Assembly (NCBI GenBank): GCA_948146395.1
Contig: OX411543.1
Location: 29,093,558 to 29,157,557, forward strand
Length of the DNA stretch: 64,000 nt
Reading direction: 5' to 3'
DNA from: Fragum whitleyi
Lineage: Eukaryota > Mollusca > Bivalvia > Cardiida > Cardiidae
Made by a program: the position numbers and the translations under genes. This document shows, piece after piece, positions 1 through 12,400 of this stretch; position 1 is the stretch's first letter, and each line of letters opens with the position of its first letter. The notes below the pieces were generated by a model. The model worked only from the letters and a program-made list of their open reading frames with translations, ran no database searches and had not been told where the DNA came from.

Positions 1-34
1 TGCTTTTCATTATTTTTAACCTGTTGTCTTGAAT
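1..34 (+). repeat. Partial monomer of 70-bp satellite (left part of interrupted array)
   Basis: The first 34 bases match the end of the monomer repeated at 2261-2606 (…TTTTTAACCTGTTGTCTTGAAT). The array therefore continues to the left of the window and is interrupted by the element at 35-2258. Confidence 0.85.
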
Positions 35-2258
35 AGACCTATTTCACATAAGTCTACGCATGCGCGGAAATCTCTCGACTCTGCCCCTTATACAAACGAG
101 GGGGCATTGTCATTTTAGTCCAGTAATAGTTTATAGAAAAATAATATATTTTAAACCACAAAATACTCGTCGTTACAAACGAAATTAAAGTTATTTTTAC
201 ACATAATAAGAATGCAGTTTTAATGCTCTAATTCTTCAAGCTTATTTTTGTCATTTTTCTATTTTTTGCTTCTGATTAACTTATATTAATCTAACTCTAT
301 TTCGCGTTCCTGACCCATGAAGAAGTATTTTGTATTTCTTGTTGGTAATTATATACTGACCTTTTTTTAAAAAAATTGTCATCAAAGTTTGTCTTTGAAT
401 TATATTTATTCGTATATTATTCCCTTTTTTTATTCAGATCTTATCATTTATTTCGCTCTTTTCATTAAAATACCAATACATGTATTACTAAAAAAACGTA
501 GCCTTCTCAATCATTTCTTTATATAGTAATTTCTTTGTATAAAACATTATTACCATCACATCGTAATTAACACACTGAGACAAGGAAATGTATTCTTGCA
601 AAAAGTAATAATAAAAAATAAAATAATTTAATCGTTGAGTGAATAATCCAACCAAATATGCCACCTCGTTTTCATAGATTGTTTGTGATATTGCGCTGTT
701 GAAACTTCGTGGCCAAGAGAAAACTGAAACCAACACATTGACGATCTTTCACTCTGTGAATCATGATTGAGGAAAAGTAGACCTACGTGATTCAATGTAT
801 TTTGACCGTGCAATATATATTTCTTTGTGAAAATGTTATCTATTCACAACAGCGTTTTTTTTTTTGCACGAGAAATTTTCATACTAAGGAAATATTTAAT
901 GATAATATTAAATAGATAAATACGTGGTATTTTTTAAAAAGCACAGAAAGACCAGACTTAGTTGAAATTCGATTAATGTTTTTTTCGTATAGGGGCCATA
1001 TATCTGATACTCATTTAGAATGGTTAAAATATTTTAGCACAAGCCCCTTGCAGCACCGTTATTTTTCATATTGCTTGATAAAACTTAAGCGTTATAAGAT
1101 GTAGGGCTGAATTTAATCTTCATGTTTGTTTATGATTTTAGAAAGGGTTTTTCAATATGCCATAGACCCCAGATCAAAGAGCGGTAAAACACTAAGGCAG
1201 CAGTTATAAGTTACAACACGTGCGCTAAATAAACATTGTACTAGTGACAATTAAGCGTCGTATGTGACATATGGTATTACGTAATCGTATTTAACTTCTA
1301 TCACATCTTCAAGATCAATATATATCCATAAAAGGGGTATCTAAATAATGCGTTCAATAATTCATGAATTTGGAAAATTAATTGGATTCGTAAGAGGTGA
1401 GTGTTAAAAAAAAAGGCTGTACGAAAAGAAATCAAGTGAAATTCAGAACTACAAATCTTTAATTTCGAAACAGCGAATGCACGTTCCCAATGTATTTAAA
1501 AGCCCCTCCCAATGCAAGTATGTGTTAGAATTTGAATCATTATTTAAATGAAATAGCAACTCGTGATAATAAACCTACGGTGGAACTATTTCTCCCCTTT
1601 TCACATTATCTTTCACTCTCGATATGGTTCCATGTTTTTTTTATATTTCGTTAGAGAGAGAGAGAGAGAGAAAGAAAAAAAAAACAAGTGTCGAATTTGC
1701 ATTCTGTCGTCTGCCGTTTTTGTTATCTTTTTTTTTTTTATCATCTCTTTATTTTATTTTTTTTTTGTTTTTTTTAGTTAATCAATTACGATCGATTTGT
1801 GACGAACAATGACTAGTTCTAGTATTGAAATAATGAAAATTAATAGTCAAAATGAAAGAAATCCATACAAACTATCATATTGAAGTGATTTCTCAAAACG
1901 GTAGATTTTCGATGGAGGATATCTGTTTCGACCAAATAAAAATTCATCAAGTGGATAAACTCTGGAGAGTTATATTTGCAATTCATTCGACCCAACTAAA
2001 ATCAAACGTCGCTTTTTGTCAATATTTAAAAATAAAAATTACTAAAAGCGGTCGAAATAGTTTCTAATGACATTTAAGTATTGGTTTGAATTATAAAAGA
2101 ATAATGATCTATTTTATTAATAGTTGAAATCGACTGATTTATTCGGATAAATTTCAATGAAATAAAATGTGGAGAAAAGAAGGGCGCCCCCTTGTTTGCA
2201 TTGTTACGTAAATTTGACTGGAGAGTACGCAAGGGAGATAATTACGTGAAATACCTCT
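35..2258. mobile_element. 2.2-kb non-autonomous inverted-repeat DNA element inserted in satellite
   Basis: The left end (AGACCTATTTCACATAA) and the inverted right end (AGAGGTATTTCACGTAA) agree at 14 of 17 positions. Further in, TACAAACGAGGGGGC near 92 pairs imperfectly with GCCCCCTTGTTTGCA near 2187, so the inverted repeat extends subterminally. The satellite monomer junction GA-AT-TGAG is split with AT on both sides (33-34 and 2259-2260), consistent with an AT target duplication. The interior is AT-rich, has a (GA)n run near 1652-1672, and contains no transposase-like frame. The superfamily is not identified. Confidence 0.7.
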
Positions 2259-2260
2259 AT

Positions 2261-2606
2261 TGAGTTTGAATTTTGAAGTTTGAATTTGGTTTAACATTGC
2301 TTTTACTATTTTTAACCTGTTGTCTTGAATTGAGTTTGAATTTTGAAGTTTGAATTTGGTTTAACATTGCTTTTACTATTTTTAACCTGTTGTCTTGAAT
2401 TGAGTTTCAATTTTTAAGTTTGAATTTGGTTTAACATTGCTTTTCATTATGTTTAACCTGTTGACTTGAATCGAGTTTAAACTTTGAAGTTTGAATTTGG
2501 TTTAACATTGCTTTTTACTATTTTTAACCTGTTGACTTGAATTGAGTTTCAATATTTTAAGTTTGAATTTGGTTTAACATTGCTTTTTACTATTTTTAAC
2601 CTGTTG
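2261..2606 (+). repeat. 70-71-bp tandem satellite, about five monomers
   Basis: Monomers begin near 2261, 2331, 2401, 2472 and 2543. Each runs from TGAGTTT through AAGTTTGAATTTGGTTTAAC to TTTTTAACCTGTTG. The first two are nearly identical and the later three more diverged. The array ends at 2606. A sixth partial monomer lies at 1-34. Confidence 0.9.
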
Positions 2607-2726
2607 CCGTTGGAACCTAACAATTGGGATTCCTGTGAGAACTTTTACAATTACATCAATCAGCTGGTAAACCACTTAGATTCATGACTTCACAGTCTGT
2701 GCTGAATGTGATAAAAGCAAAGACTA

Positions 2727-2962
2727 GGGACCCGTTTTACTAAACATCTTACGAAAAAATTAATCATAAGTCAAAATCACAAATCATGCCTGGTGTTTTC
2801 ATTTATTATAAGATTCTGCCTTGCAATATTTCATTTCAATCCTCCAAAGGAGACGATTCCAATGAGATAATGCAAAGCAGAATTCCAAGTTTAGTTACTA
2901 CTGTAGAAGCAACTTTAATTTTTGACTTTACACAAAAAAAGATGTTTAGTAAAACAGGCCCC
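2727..2962. mobile_element. MITE with ~24-bp terminal inverted repeats
   Basis: The left end GGGACCCGTTTTACTAAACA… is matched at the right by the inverse of …TGTTTAGTAAAACAGGCCCC with two or three mismatches. It is about 236 bp with no coding capacity. The ends resemble those of the element at 8670-8857 (GGGGCC-GTTT), so the two may be related. Confidence 0.75.
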
Positions 2963-3233
2963 TGATCAGCTGGAGTGATCAGAAGAGTATGGCTAACTAT
3001 TCACACAGTCTAAAGTAAAGACTCAGATCAGACTGCCTCCATTCTGTACAAAGAGTGATATTCTACTTGTTAACTATCCATACACACTTTTCTTTCTCTC
3101 ACAGTCCCTTTAGAAAAATTTTATTTTTGAGTGAGTAAAAATTATGAGAATTTTTCAGTTCTGAGTCTGTTGTACAGAAAAAGCTTTAAATGCCATTCAA
3201 AGACTCATACAAGATCTAATTATTGTGTCACAG

Positions 3234-3460
3234 ATTGAAAACAATCAAAGATGAGTTATAAGACAACAACCAGTCAGATCTTTATGGAGGCGCCAAAGCC
3301 ATCACCACGACAACGTAGAACGCAAGATTACACAGCCATTACCGTTGACGATCCAAGGACGGAAAAATTTCAAGAGCCAGTCCCACCCAGAGAACAAACA
3401 GTAGTGCGCGTTGTGGAAAAAGATTCAAACCCAAAACTTGATGAGTTAATGGCAAGACAG
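3234..3460 (+). CDS. FAM81: FAM81 exon 1 (5'UTR to 3250, codons 1-70)
   Basis: A possible acceptor TGTGTCACAG ends at 3233, so this may be a second, partly untranslated exon with the promoter further upstream. The ATG is at 3251-3253. The donor is CAG|GTACTATT at 3461. The encoded segment is rich in T, P, R and E and is not conserved with vertebrate FAM81. Confidence 0.85.
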
Positions 3461-6400
3461 GTACTATTCACTTAGGCCATAAGCCTTTTTTTTTTCAAAC
3501 AAGAGGCCCAAGTGGGCCTGTATCACTACACTGGCTTAAACATCTTTAGACGCTCATTAAATGAATTTTCTTTGAATGAAAACAACACTTTGAAATCTCT
3601 TAAGACCTATTTCATAATGATTAACTGGGTATGGTCCACATTGCACTAAATACTCAATCACCATGAACCTGCATCCCATTACCCATTTTATCAAAATATT
3701 AGATTCAGGGGATGTCTTTCAAAGATTTTGGGCTCAAAATAACCTCGCCCACTTCGCCCATTTATGGGCCAATCAAAATTTCCCGAGCACATTTTAGAAA
3801 GGGTTACCCAAGGAACATTCTAGTAAAGTTTCATTGAAATCAGCAGAGTGGTTCAGGAGGAGATGTCCTTCAAAGAGTTTGGTCCCAAAATAAGCCCTGC
3901 CCTGCCCTGCCCATATTTATGTGCCAATCAAAGTTTTGCAAAGATTTTTGAAAAAGGTCACCCAAGAAACATTGTGGTAAAGTTTAGAAAGGGTCACCTT
4001 GGAACATTCTTGTAATGTTTCATTGAAATCAGCCCAGTGGTTTAGAAGGAGATGTCTTTCAAAGATTTGCACGGATGCACTAATGCAACTGGCCAGAAGG
4101 CTATAGAGTTTCAGAGACTTAGATTTATAACTTTTTTATACTTAACTAACAGAAAGAGAAGTTTGATATTTGTAACCATGAAATAGTTTTCACTCTAGCC
4201 CCAACTCATAATTTCAGCAAGATTTAATGAGTCATCAATACCAAGTATCCAGTCGTCAAGATGAACTCACAGCTCACCTCGCTAAACAGAACAACGCGCT
4301 CAATCAGGCGCTATTACAACAAATACTCAACAACAAAGACTCGATGATAGCTAACTTGGCTGATCAAGTAAGTACATAACACACACTGTATTCTGCGTTA
4401 ACATTCACAGTCACAATTGGAAGTGGCTTAGCCATTATGCAATATTCCAGTTAACAAAAGTAAGTTGCCAACTATTGTTGACGCATGTTAGCCAGGGCAA
4501 AAAACATGGGTTATAATTCGGGCCAAACTCTAAGCATCAGGAAGTCGAAATTAATGGATTACCTGACAGGCAGAGCCTAGAAAACTGTCCATTGCATTTA
4601 AGGTCAAAGTAAAGCATTTTTGAGAGATAATGTACTCAGTTTTATAGATAGTTGACCTACATGCAATTAGACTTTAAGTTAAACCTTAAACATCGTCAGA
4701 TATACCAGAACCTTGTAACTTTCAGATTTTTCAGCAGAAGTTACTAGCTTTTGGTAACCCAATGTTAATTTTTTTGGTTTTCGGAAACAGTTACATACAC
4801 ACATAAATGAAATTTGCTTACAAACTATTGCCAGAATAAGAAATATTGATAAGTAAACTCCAAAAATAATGTTACAGCAAAGCCACTCCCTACCAGATAA
4901 ATGATAACGCACAGATTACAAATTCTAATTTTGGCCAAACCCAAGTATCAGTGATATATAGTCATTAGTGAATATCAACTTCTTGGTGTTGTACAGTAGG
5001 TGGCCTCATCAAATGTCGAATTGGATTTGATGAATTACTTGTGAATACAAAATGAATACAAAGTCAATAAATTATTCATTTCAAATATTTTCATGCTCAG
5101 TTCTTTTTTCTCCCACCAATCCCTCTAAAAATTTCTCATCCTATCAAATGATTATGTAGTTATTTCTTAAGTCTGGCTTCCAGGCTGTCAGTTAGTGTTA
5201 AATAAGGTACACCACTCATGTTTTACTATTTCAAATTACCCCCCCTATTCTCATAAACTGCCACTGACCAGCCAGTCAGAGGAAATATAAGCTGATAAGA
5301 AATTAAAATTTCTCAAGTTGAATTGCTCATTTTCCCAATACTTCAGATCAGTGGGACGGGAACCAGTCTAAAATTTCTTTATTTTTTTTTTAAAGTTTTC
5401 CTTGGTGAAACATCACATAGGAACAGTACTATAAATTAGATCTATGGCAGAGCTATAAACAGAGGGTGTATTTTGGATTTAGAGCAAAGTATTTCTAAAA
5501 CAATAGTACAAACCCTATGTTGCTGGCACTTGTTTGAATCATCTCGTTGAGACGATTCAAATGAGTACCCACAACATGGAGTTTGTTTGAAAGATAAAGA
5601 TTTTGGACTGGCTTTAAAAAGCTCCTCTTATTCTGTACCCCTGAATACTTCAAAACCATGTTTGTATCAGAGGTAAAGATAAGAAGGGGTAAATTTAGTC
5701 TAAAATCTTTATTTCTTGTTGAAACCCTATGATATGTAAATGCATTTGAAGCATCTTGATAAAATGATTTCAATGGATACCCACAATTTATGATTTCTTC
5801 AAGTATTATGGTAATTTCTATTTTGAAATTAAAAAAAAAACCCTATCTATAGCTCTGGGTATTTTTTTCAAGAAAAGACTATGGGGCCAACATGGTGATT
5901 ACAGCATTGACCTTCACAAACATTTCTGACATGTATTTTTTTCACCAGGGTGTTGATTCAGAACAGAGGACCAGAGCTTTGTTAACCCAACACATCAAAT
6001 TTATAGTGGCCATCGTACAAAGATTAAACATGGATATAGAGGTACTGTATAAGTTACATCAAATCCCTATACACTATAACTTCCTTTCCAGATTTTTTGA
6101 AATATACTTAATGGAATAAACACCATGGCAAAATTGCAGTAAACTTAAAGTGCTGAAAGCTTTGTCATCCACAGTTTGTGACTCTGTATTGATCTTGAAA
6201 ATTTAATTTATTTTGGTTTTAAAAGAAAAACCAGGTGGTAAAATTAAATATCAGATGACATGTACCTTTGTCTATACCTCGCAGGAAAATTTCTGTTTGA
6301 GCATGACAAGGCCTAAAATATTATGATAAATCAAGGGTTCAGTGCAAAACTATTGTAAGTTCCTATATATTTATAAGCACTTACAATAGTTTTGTGCTGA

Positions 6401-9400
6401 CCCCTCAAAATGAAAATATTTAGAATGACAACTAAGATTTACTTCAAATGTCTGGCTATGGTATCACCAAGTTCAAAATATAGTACCCACTATACAGGGG
6501 TAACTAGGATTTTGAAATTTATACGCACTCAGACGGCGATCAACATAGAAGATAAAGGATTAAGGCCATATGTGGACTGAGACAAAAGATGAATGTCCTC
6601 CATCTACTCCCTTTTTATATGATTTGAGCATTGGTGAATAATCAAAACATTGTAACTACAGCTTGAATAAGCTGTAGTTTCTATGTTTTGATCAATCATC
6701 AACAACATTTTTCAAACTAGGATTTTTTTACATTACGCACTTGGGTAATTTGTGTAATGGTATTAATGCCCTTGCATTGTGTATCAGGTAATTATAGTGC
6801 CTTTTTTTTTTTTTTTACCTTTTTTGAGGCTGATAGAGCTATAATGTTGACATCATCTTTTACTTTTTTCTTTATTTAAAACATATACATCTTCTAATAT
6901 TGAGCAGTATTTTTGATTTTGTGCATTCAATCAGTTGCTAATACTAGTGCAAAAAAAACCCCTTAATAACAAACCTTAGGTGTATATGTTAAGACAAGAT
7001 GAAAAATCCCACTAAATAACAGATCTTTAAGCCTTTCCTGATTTTTACGTGCCTGTGATTTTATGATTGAGAAAACATTGTGAAAAAAGAAGAAATTGCT
7101 TCTGACAAGCAATTTATTCTTTTTCCACACTATTTTCTACCCTACTGAATGGTTATTTTTCAAATAAAATCCAATTTAAGTTTTCGTCAGCAAAACCTTT
7201 GAATTTGGACAGGTCCAAAATTTTGTAAAACAGGAAAGGGTTAAGACGCCAAAACAAACAATCTTACATAATTTGAGTGAAAACCTTCAAAGTTGTCAAG
7301 ACTGCTCATCTAAGCCAATGTCTATCAAGATTGATTTTTTCCCTGTAGAATACTTTAGATTCTTATTTAGTAGCTAAATATATCATACGTACTTAGTGTT
7401 TTGTATGAGAAATATCTAACTCGGTTGTCGGAGTTGATAATTGTCTCGGCAGAGCCTCGACAATGATCAATTCTCCCAACCTCGTTAGATATTTTTTCTC
7501 ATACAAGCTTTTTCCTGTAGAATACTTTAGATTCTTATTTAGTAGCTAAATATATCATACGTACTTAGTGTTTTGTATGAGAAAAAATATCTAACGAGGT
7601 TGGGAGAATTGATCATTGTCGAGGCTCTGCCGAGACAATTATCAACTCCGACAACCGAGTTAGATATTTTTCATACAATACACTAAGTATGCATTATATT
7701 TATCTTATAACCTCTTTTTGTGTTGTTTTCGTCGATGTTTCTAGCTGAAATGCAAGTTTCTAAACATAACTGCATGATATTATTGTTCTAAAAATAACTA
7801 TGTGATATCATAAAAAATATCATACGGGATGCTATCACATGAATATTTGTTTAGTTATAAGATAAAAGATATTATGCTCAAGAATGCTTTATCTTAGAAA
7901 TCGAGACAATCACAAAAGATTTTCTCTTACCCCTCAATATATTTTTGTAAGTCTTTGAAATAAAAAAAACAAACATTTAAATGTTTGAATAATGACAAAG
8001 TTAATATATCTCAAATCAGAGTTTGGAAGCCGAGATAAGAGGCCGGGATATAGCTGTTATGGGGACCAACAAAGCTGTGAACAAACTTGAAGTACATCAT
8101 GTGACCATGTTACAAGATCTGCGCGGGAGAATTGCTCGATGTGACAATGCCATAAATAAACATTCAAAAGATATAGCCCTACTTATGGATGAAATCAAAC
8201 GTTTAGAGGGTGCTTTGTATGGGACAAGGGAGAGAATGCTGGCTGATTTCCACAGATTGGAAGCAGAGGTTGTCTCCCTTCATATCATCATTTCTGTGAT
8301 TTATTGATTAATGTGATTCATAAATATTTTAGTGAGAAGGAAAGTCATTAACTAGGTTACAACAGTCTATGTTTTATGTTCCTCTTCCAAGCATATAAAC
8401 ATGTTATTAATGGGGGAAAAATCATGTACAAATTAGTTCTCTAAATGCAGGGTACTTAAAGTTTTGTTTGTCAAAACATCTACATGTATCAAATCAGTCA
8501 CAAAACACACCTACTTGTATGAATAATGCGAGAAATTCATTTAAATGTTCAGTCAATTTTTCTTGTATATTTGATCGAATTTTTACCATTTTCATTGAAG
8601 TTTTCTTTTAATTCTTTCACAACAGTGTCTCCCACTAATGGGTTGATAATTGAAGAACTATATGGGACCAGGGGCCTGTTTCATCAAAACATTTAAGATG
8701 TATTTTTGTCTTACCTATGACTTACTACATATCTAGTTCAAAAATCATGTATCACCAATCTATCAATACTTATGTTAAGTAATTCTTGTTGTTACTGGAT
8801 CGAAAGTCACCAGTAAGACAAAAATATGTCCTAAATGTTTTGATGAAACTGGCCCCAGGAGTCTGTCGTTAGGTGTTACAGTCTCCATGATATAACTGAA
8901 AGATTGTTAAAAGCAGCATTAAACCAGGGAAAACAACTAGCAGGGGCCCATTTACTGATGGGCCCCTGCTAGTTGTTTAGTGATGGCTCCTAGATTTTGA
9001 GAAAATCCATATACCCTTGATGTTAAATATTGAATTTCAGCAGTCTGCGCCCCTAGGCTAAAATTGTTAGTCTTTTTTCCCTGGTTTAACCCCATACAGA
9101 CAAATAAACAAATCTTATGATATGACCGACGTCGTGGGAGTGAAATAAACCAGTTGAATATTTTTGAAATTACATGGGTGTAATTACACTAGTGGAATAA
9201 CTATACAAATGAGCTATGAACTTTAAGCAATGTCATATTTTTGTTGTGAAATGATGTCACAATGTTTTGATGACGTCAATCTGCAAACAGTGTTATATGG
9301 TTTTTTTTTAAATATTCAGGTCATATTATAATAGAATATCAAATTTATGCTCATAAAAATACCAAATTTATTAAACTCATCATCTAAAACGGATAAAAAC

Positions 9401-12400
9401 TCAGCAAAGCCTCGTTTTTATCTTTAATAGATGACTCATTTAAAAAATTCAGTATTTCATGAGCACTCATTCAATATCCTCTATTTTCATCACAGGTGAT
9501 CTCAATGACTGGAGAGCTGGAGAGACAGACTGGTGTTCAGAGGGGAGACATTGGTAATCTACGTAAAGATTTAATGAACCGAATTAACCAAGTGGAGGAT
9601 AAACAACAGTTACTACTTGTGGAATTCAAAAATGCCCTTGGAGGAAACCAGACGAATGTTGATCATCGCTTAGATCGCATGGAGGCCAAATTTAAAGCCA
9701 TGATTGATAAGGCAACTGCAGGATGGGCCAATCTAATGGTATTGAAGTGTTTTGGGTTTTTTGGGTTTTTTTTGTTTTTTTTACATCTTTACCCATTTAC
9801 GCAAAATCCTGTTTTCTGAAGCGCTAGACATAGAAAACTTCAGAAATGAAAAAATTGCACAATGTTTTTTGATCTGCTATTTGACAAGTCAATTTCTTCC
9901 CTACTATCCTGATGCAGTTAATTTCTGCGCTTTTTGAAAAAGAAGCCTAGATTACATAAGATGCATCTACAGTATTCCTTATTTGTACCTTATATCTTTT
10001 GTTTTATGTTTGCAATTCCCATTGTAGGACCAGATAGACGGAAGGATAGAACAAAATTTGATGACCATTTTATCTAGATTAGCCAAGTTAGAGGATCATA
10101 TGGCCTCAGATAGGGGAAACTTACAGAATCTACAAAGGGTATGTTGAGGGTTCAAGGCAAGAGTGTACTAAGTGTATATACATTGTATATACACCTAGTA
10201 CACTCTTGCCCTAAACCCTCGATGTGTAACTAATAGAATCTTCAGAGCTAAAGGGCGTACTTTGGATTTCAAAGTTAAATTATTTCTACTATATTTACTA
10301 AAAAGCCTATGTAGGTGTACTCGTTGGAATAGATGGGTACTCGTTGGAATTGTCTTGGCAAAATAGGGTTTAAATGAGAAATAAAGATTTTAGACTGCAA
10401 ATTCCCCCTCTTATCTGTACCTCTGAAGTTCTCAAAAATCTCTTATAGCTTGCTGAATATGCAGGGTTTGACACTAAGGGGCTTCCTAGACTCCTTGTTT
10501 ACCAATTGGACTCCTTCCGTTTACAAATACGGACTCCAAGGGTTGAAAGGGAATATTTTGAAAAACAAATGCACAGAGCATTGTCCTTTCTAACACTTGC
10601 CAAAACTGTAGATCTTTTCAATTCAAAAGTTGTTGATGAAAACATTTGCTTGCATTCTGTAGTGTTATTGAGAAAAAAACAACTCTTCTTTAGAAGAACA
10701 TTGTGAAAAAGAAGAAATTGAATATAACAAGCAATTTCTTCTTTCCAACAATGTTCTCTCATTATGAAAACTCTGACTCCTTTCTTTTAGCTTGGACTCC
10801 TTTATTTCATGTGTTAGGAGTCCAATTGACTCTTTTTAGCTCACCTGAGCACGAAGTGCTCAAGGTGAGCTATTGTGGTTAGGTGGATGTCCGTCGTGCG
10901 TCGTGCGTCGTGCGATGTTCGTCGTCAACATTTGCCTTGTATGCACTCTAGAGGCCACATTTTTTGCCCGATCAACCTGAATTTTGGTCAGAATGACTGT
11001 CTTGATGAAATCTCGGACGAGTTCTAAATTGGATCAACTGGGGTCAAAAACTAGGTCACGGGGTCAAATCTAAGGAAAACCTTGTATGCACTCTAGAGGC
11101 CACATTTTTTGCTTGATCAACCTGAATTTTGGTCAGAATGATTGTCTTGATGAAATCTCGATCGAGTTCGACATTGGGTCAACTGGGGTCAAAAACTAGG
11201 TCACTGGGTCAAATCTAAGAAAAACATTGTATGCACTCTAGAGGCCACATTTTTTGCCAGATCAACCTGAAATTTGGTCAGAATGATTGTCTTGATGAAA
11301 TCTCGGATGAGTCCGAAATTGGGTCAACTGGGGTCAAAAACTAGGTCACAGGGTCAAATCTAAGAAAAACCTTATATGCACTCTAGAGGCCACAATTTTT
11401 GCTCGATCAACCTGAAATTTGGTCAGAATGATTGTCTTAATGAAATCTCGGACAACTTCGAAATTGGGTCAACCAGGATCAAAAACTAGGTCACAGGGTC
11501 AAATCTAAGAAAAACCTTATATGCACTCTAGAGGCCACATTTTTTGCCCGATCAACCTGAATTTTGGTCAGAATGATTGTCCTGATAAGATCTCGGACAA
11601 GTTCCAAATTAGGTCAACTGGGGTCAAAAACTAGGTCACGGGGTCAAATCTAAGAAAAACCTTATATGCACTCTAGAGGCCACATTTTTTGCCCGATCAA
11701 CCTGAATTTTGGTCAGAATGATTGTCCTGATAAGATCTCGGACAAGTTTGAAATTGGGTCAACTGGGGTCAAAAACTAGGTCACAGGGTCAAATCTAAGA
11801 AAAACATTGTATGCACTCTAGAGGCCACATTTTTTGCTCAATCAACCTGAATTTTGGTCAGAATGATTGTCTTGATGTAATCTCGGATGAATTCGAAATT
11901 GGGTCACCTGGGGTCAAAAACTAGGTCACTGGGTCAAATCTAAGAAAAACCTTGTATGCACTCTAAAGGCCACGTTTATTATTGATCAACCTGAATTTTG
12001 GTCAGAATAATTGTTTTGATGAAATCTCAGACAAGTTTGAAATTGGGTCAACTGGGATCAAAAACTAGGTCACAGGGTCAAATCTAAGAAAAAACCTTGC
12101 ATGCACTCTAGTGGCCACGTTTATTGCCCGATCAACCTGAAATTTGGTCAGAATGATTGTTTTGATGAAATCTTTGGTAAGTTCGAAATTGGGTCAACCG
12201 GGGTCAAAAACTAGGTCACTGGGTCAAACTAAGAAAAACCTTGTATGCTCTCTAGAGGCCACATTTTTTGCCAGATCAACCTGAATTTTGGTCAGAATGA
12301 TTTTCTTGATGAAATCTCGGACAAGTTCGAAATTGGGTCAACCGGGATCAAAAACTAGGTCACAGGGTCAAATCTAAGAAAAACCTTGAATGCACTCTAG

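Larger units (their letters stand above)
8620..9110 (+). mobile_element. Old SINE copy disrupted by two MITEs (intron 4)
   Basis: The pieces CTCCCACTAATGGGTTGATA (about 8627), GTTAGGTG.TACAGTCTCC and ATATAACTGAAAGATTGTTA (8868-8910), and a tail CCCCATACAGACAAATAAAC match the body and tail of the SINE best seen at 57253-57530. The tRNA head and part of the body are missing. Insertions lie at 8670-8857 and 8919-9089. Confidence 0.7.

Noticed and set aside
1563..2067. Several overlapping 60-72-codon frames inside the 35-2258 element
   Set aside because: They consist of low-complexity K/E and F repeats from the (GA)n and poly(T) tracts; no domain or transposase motif.
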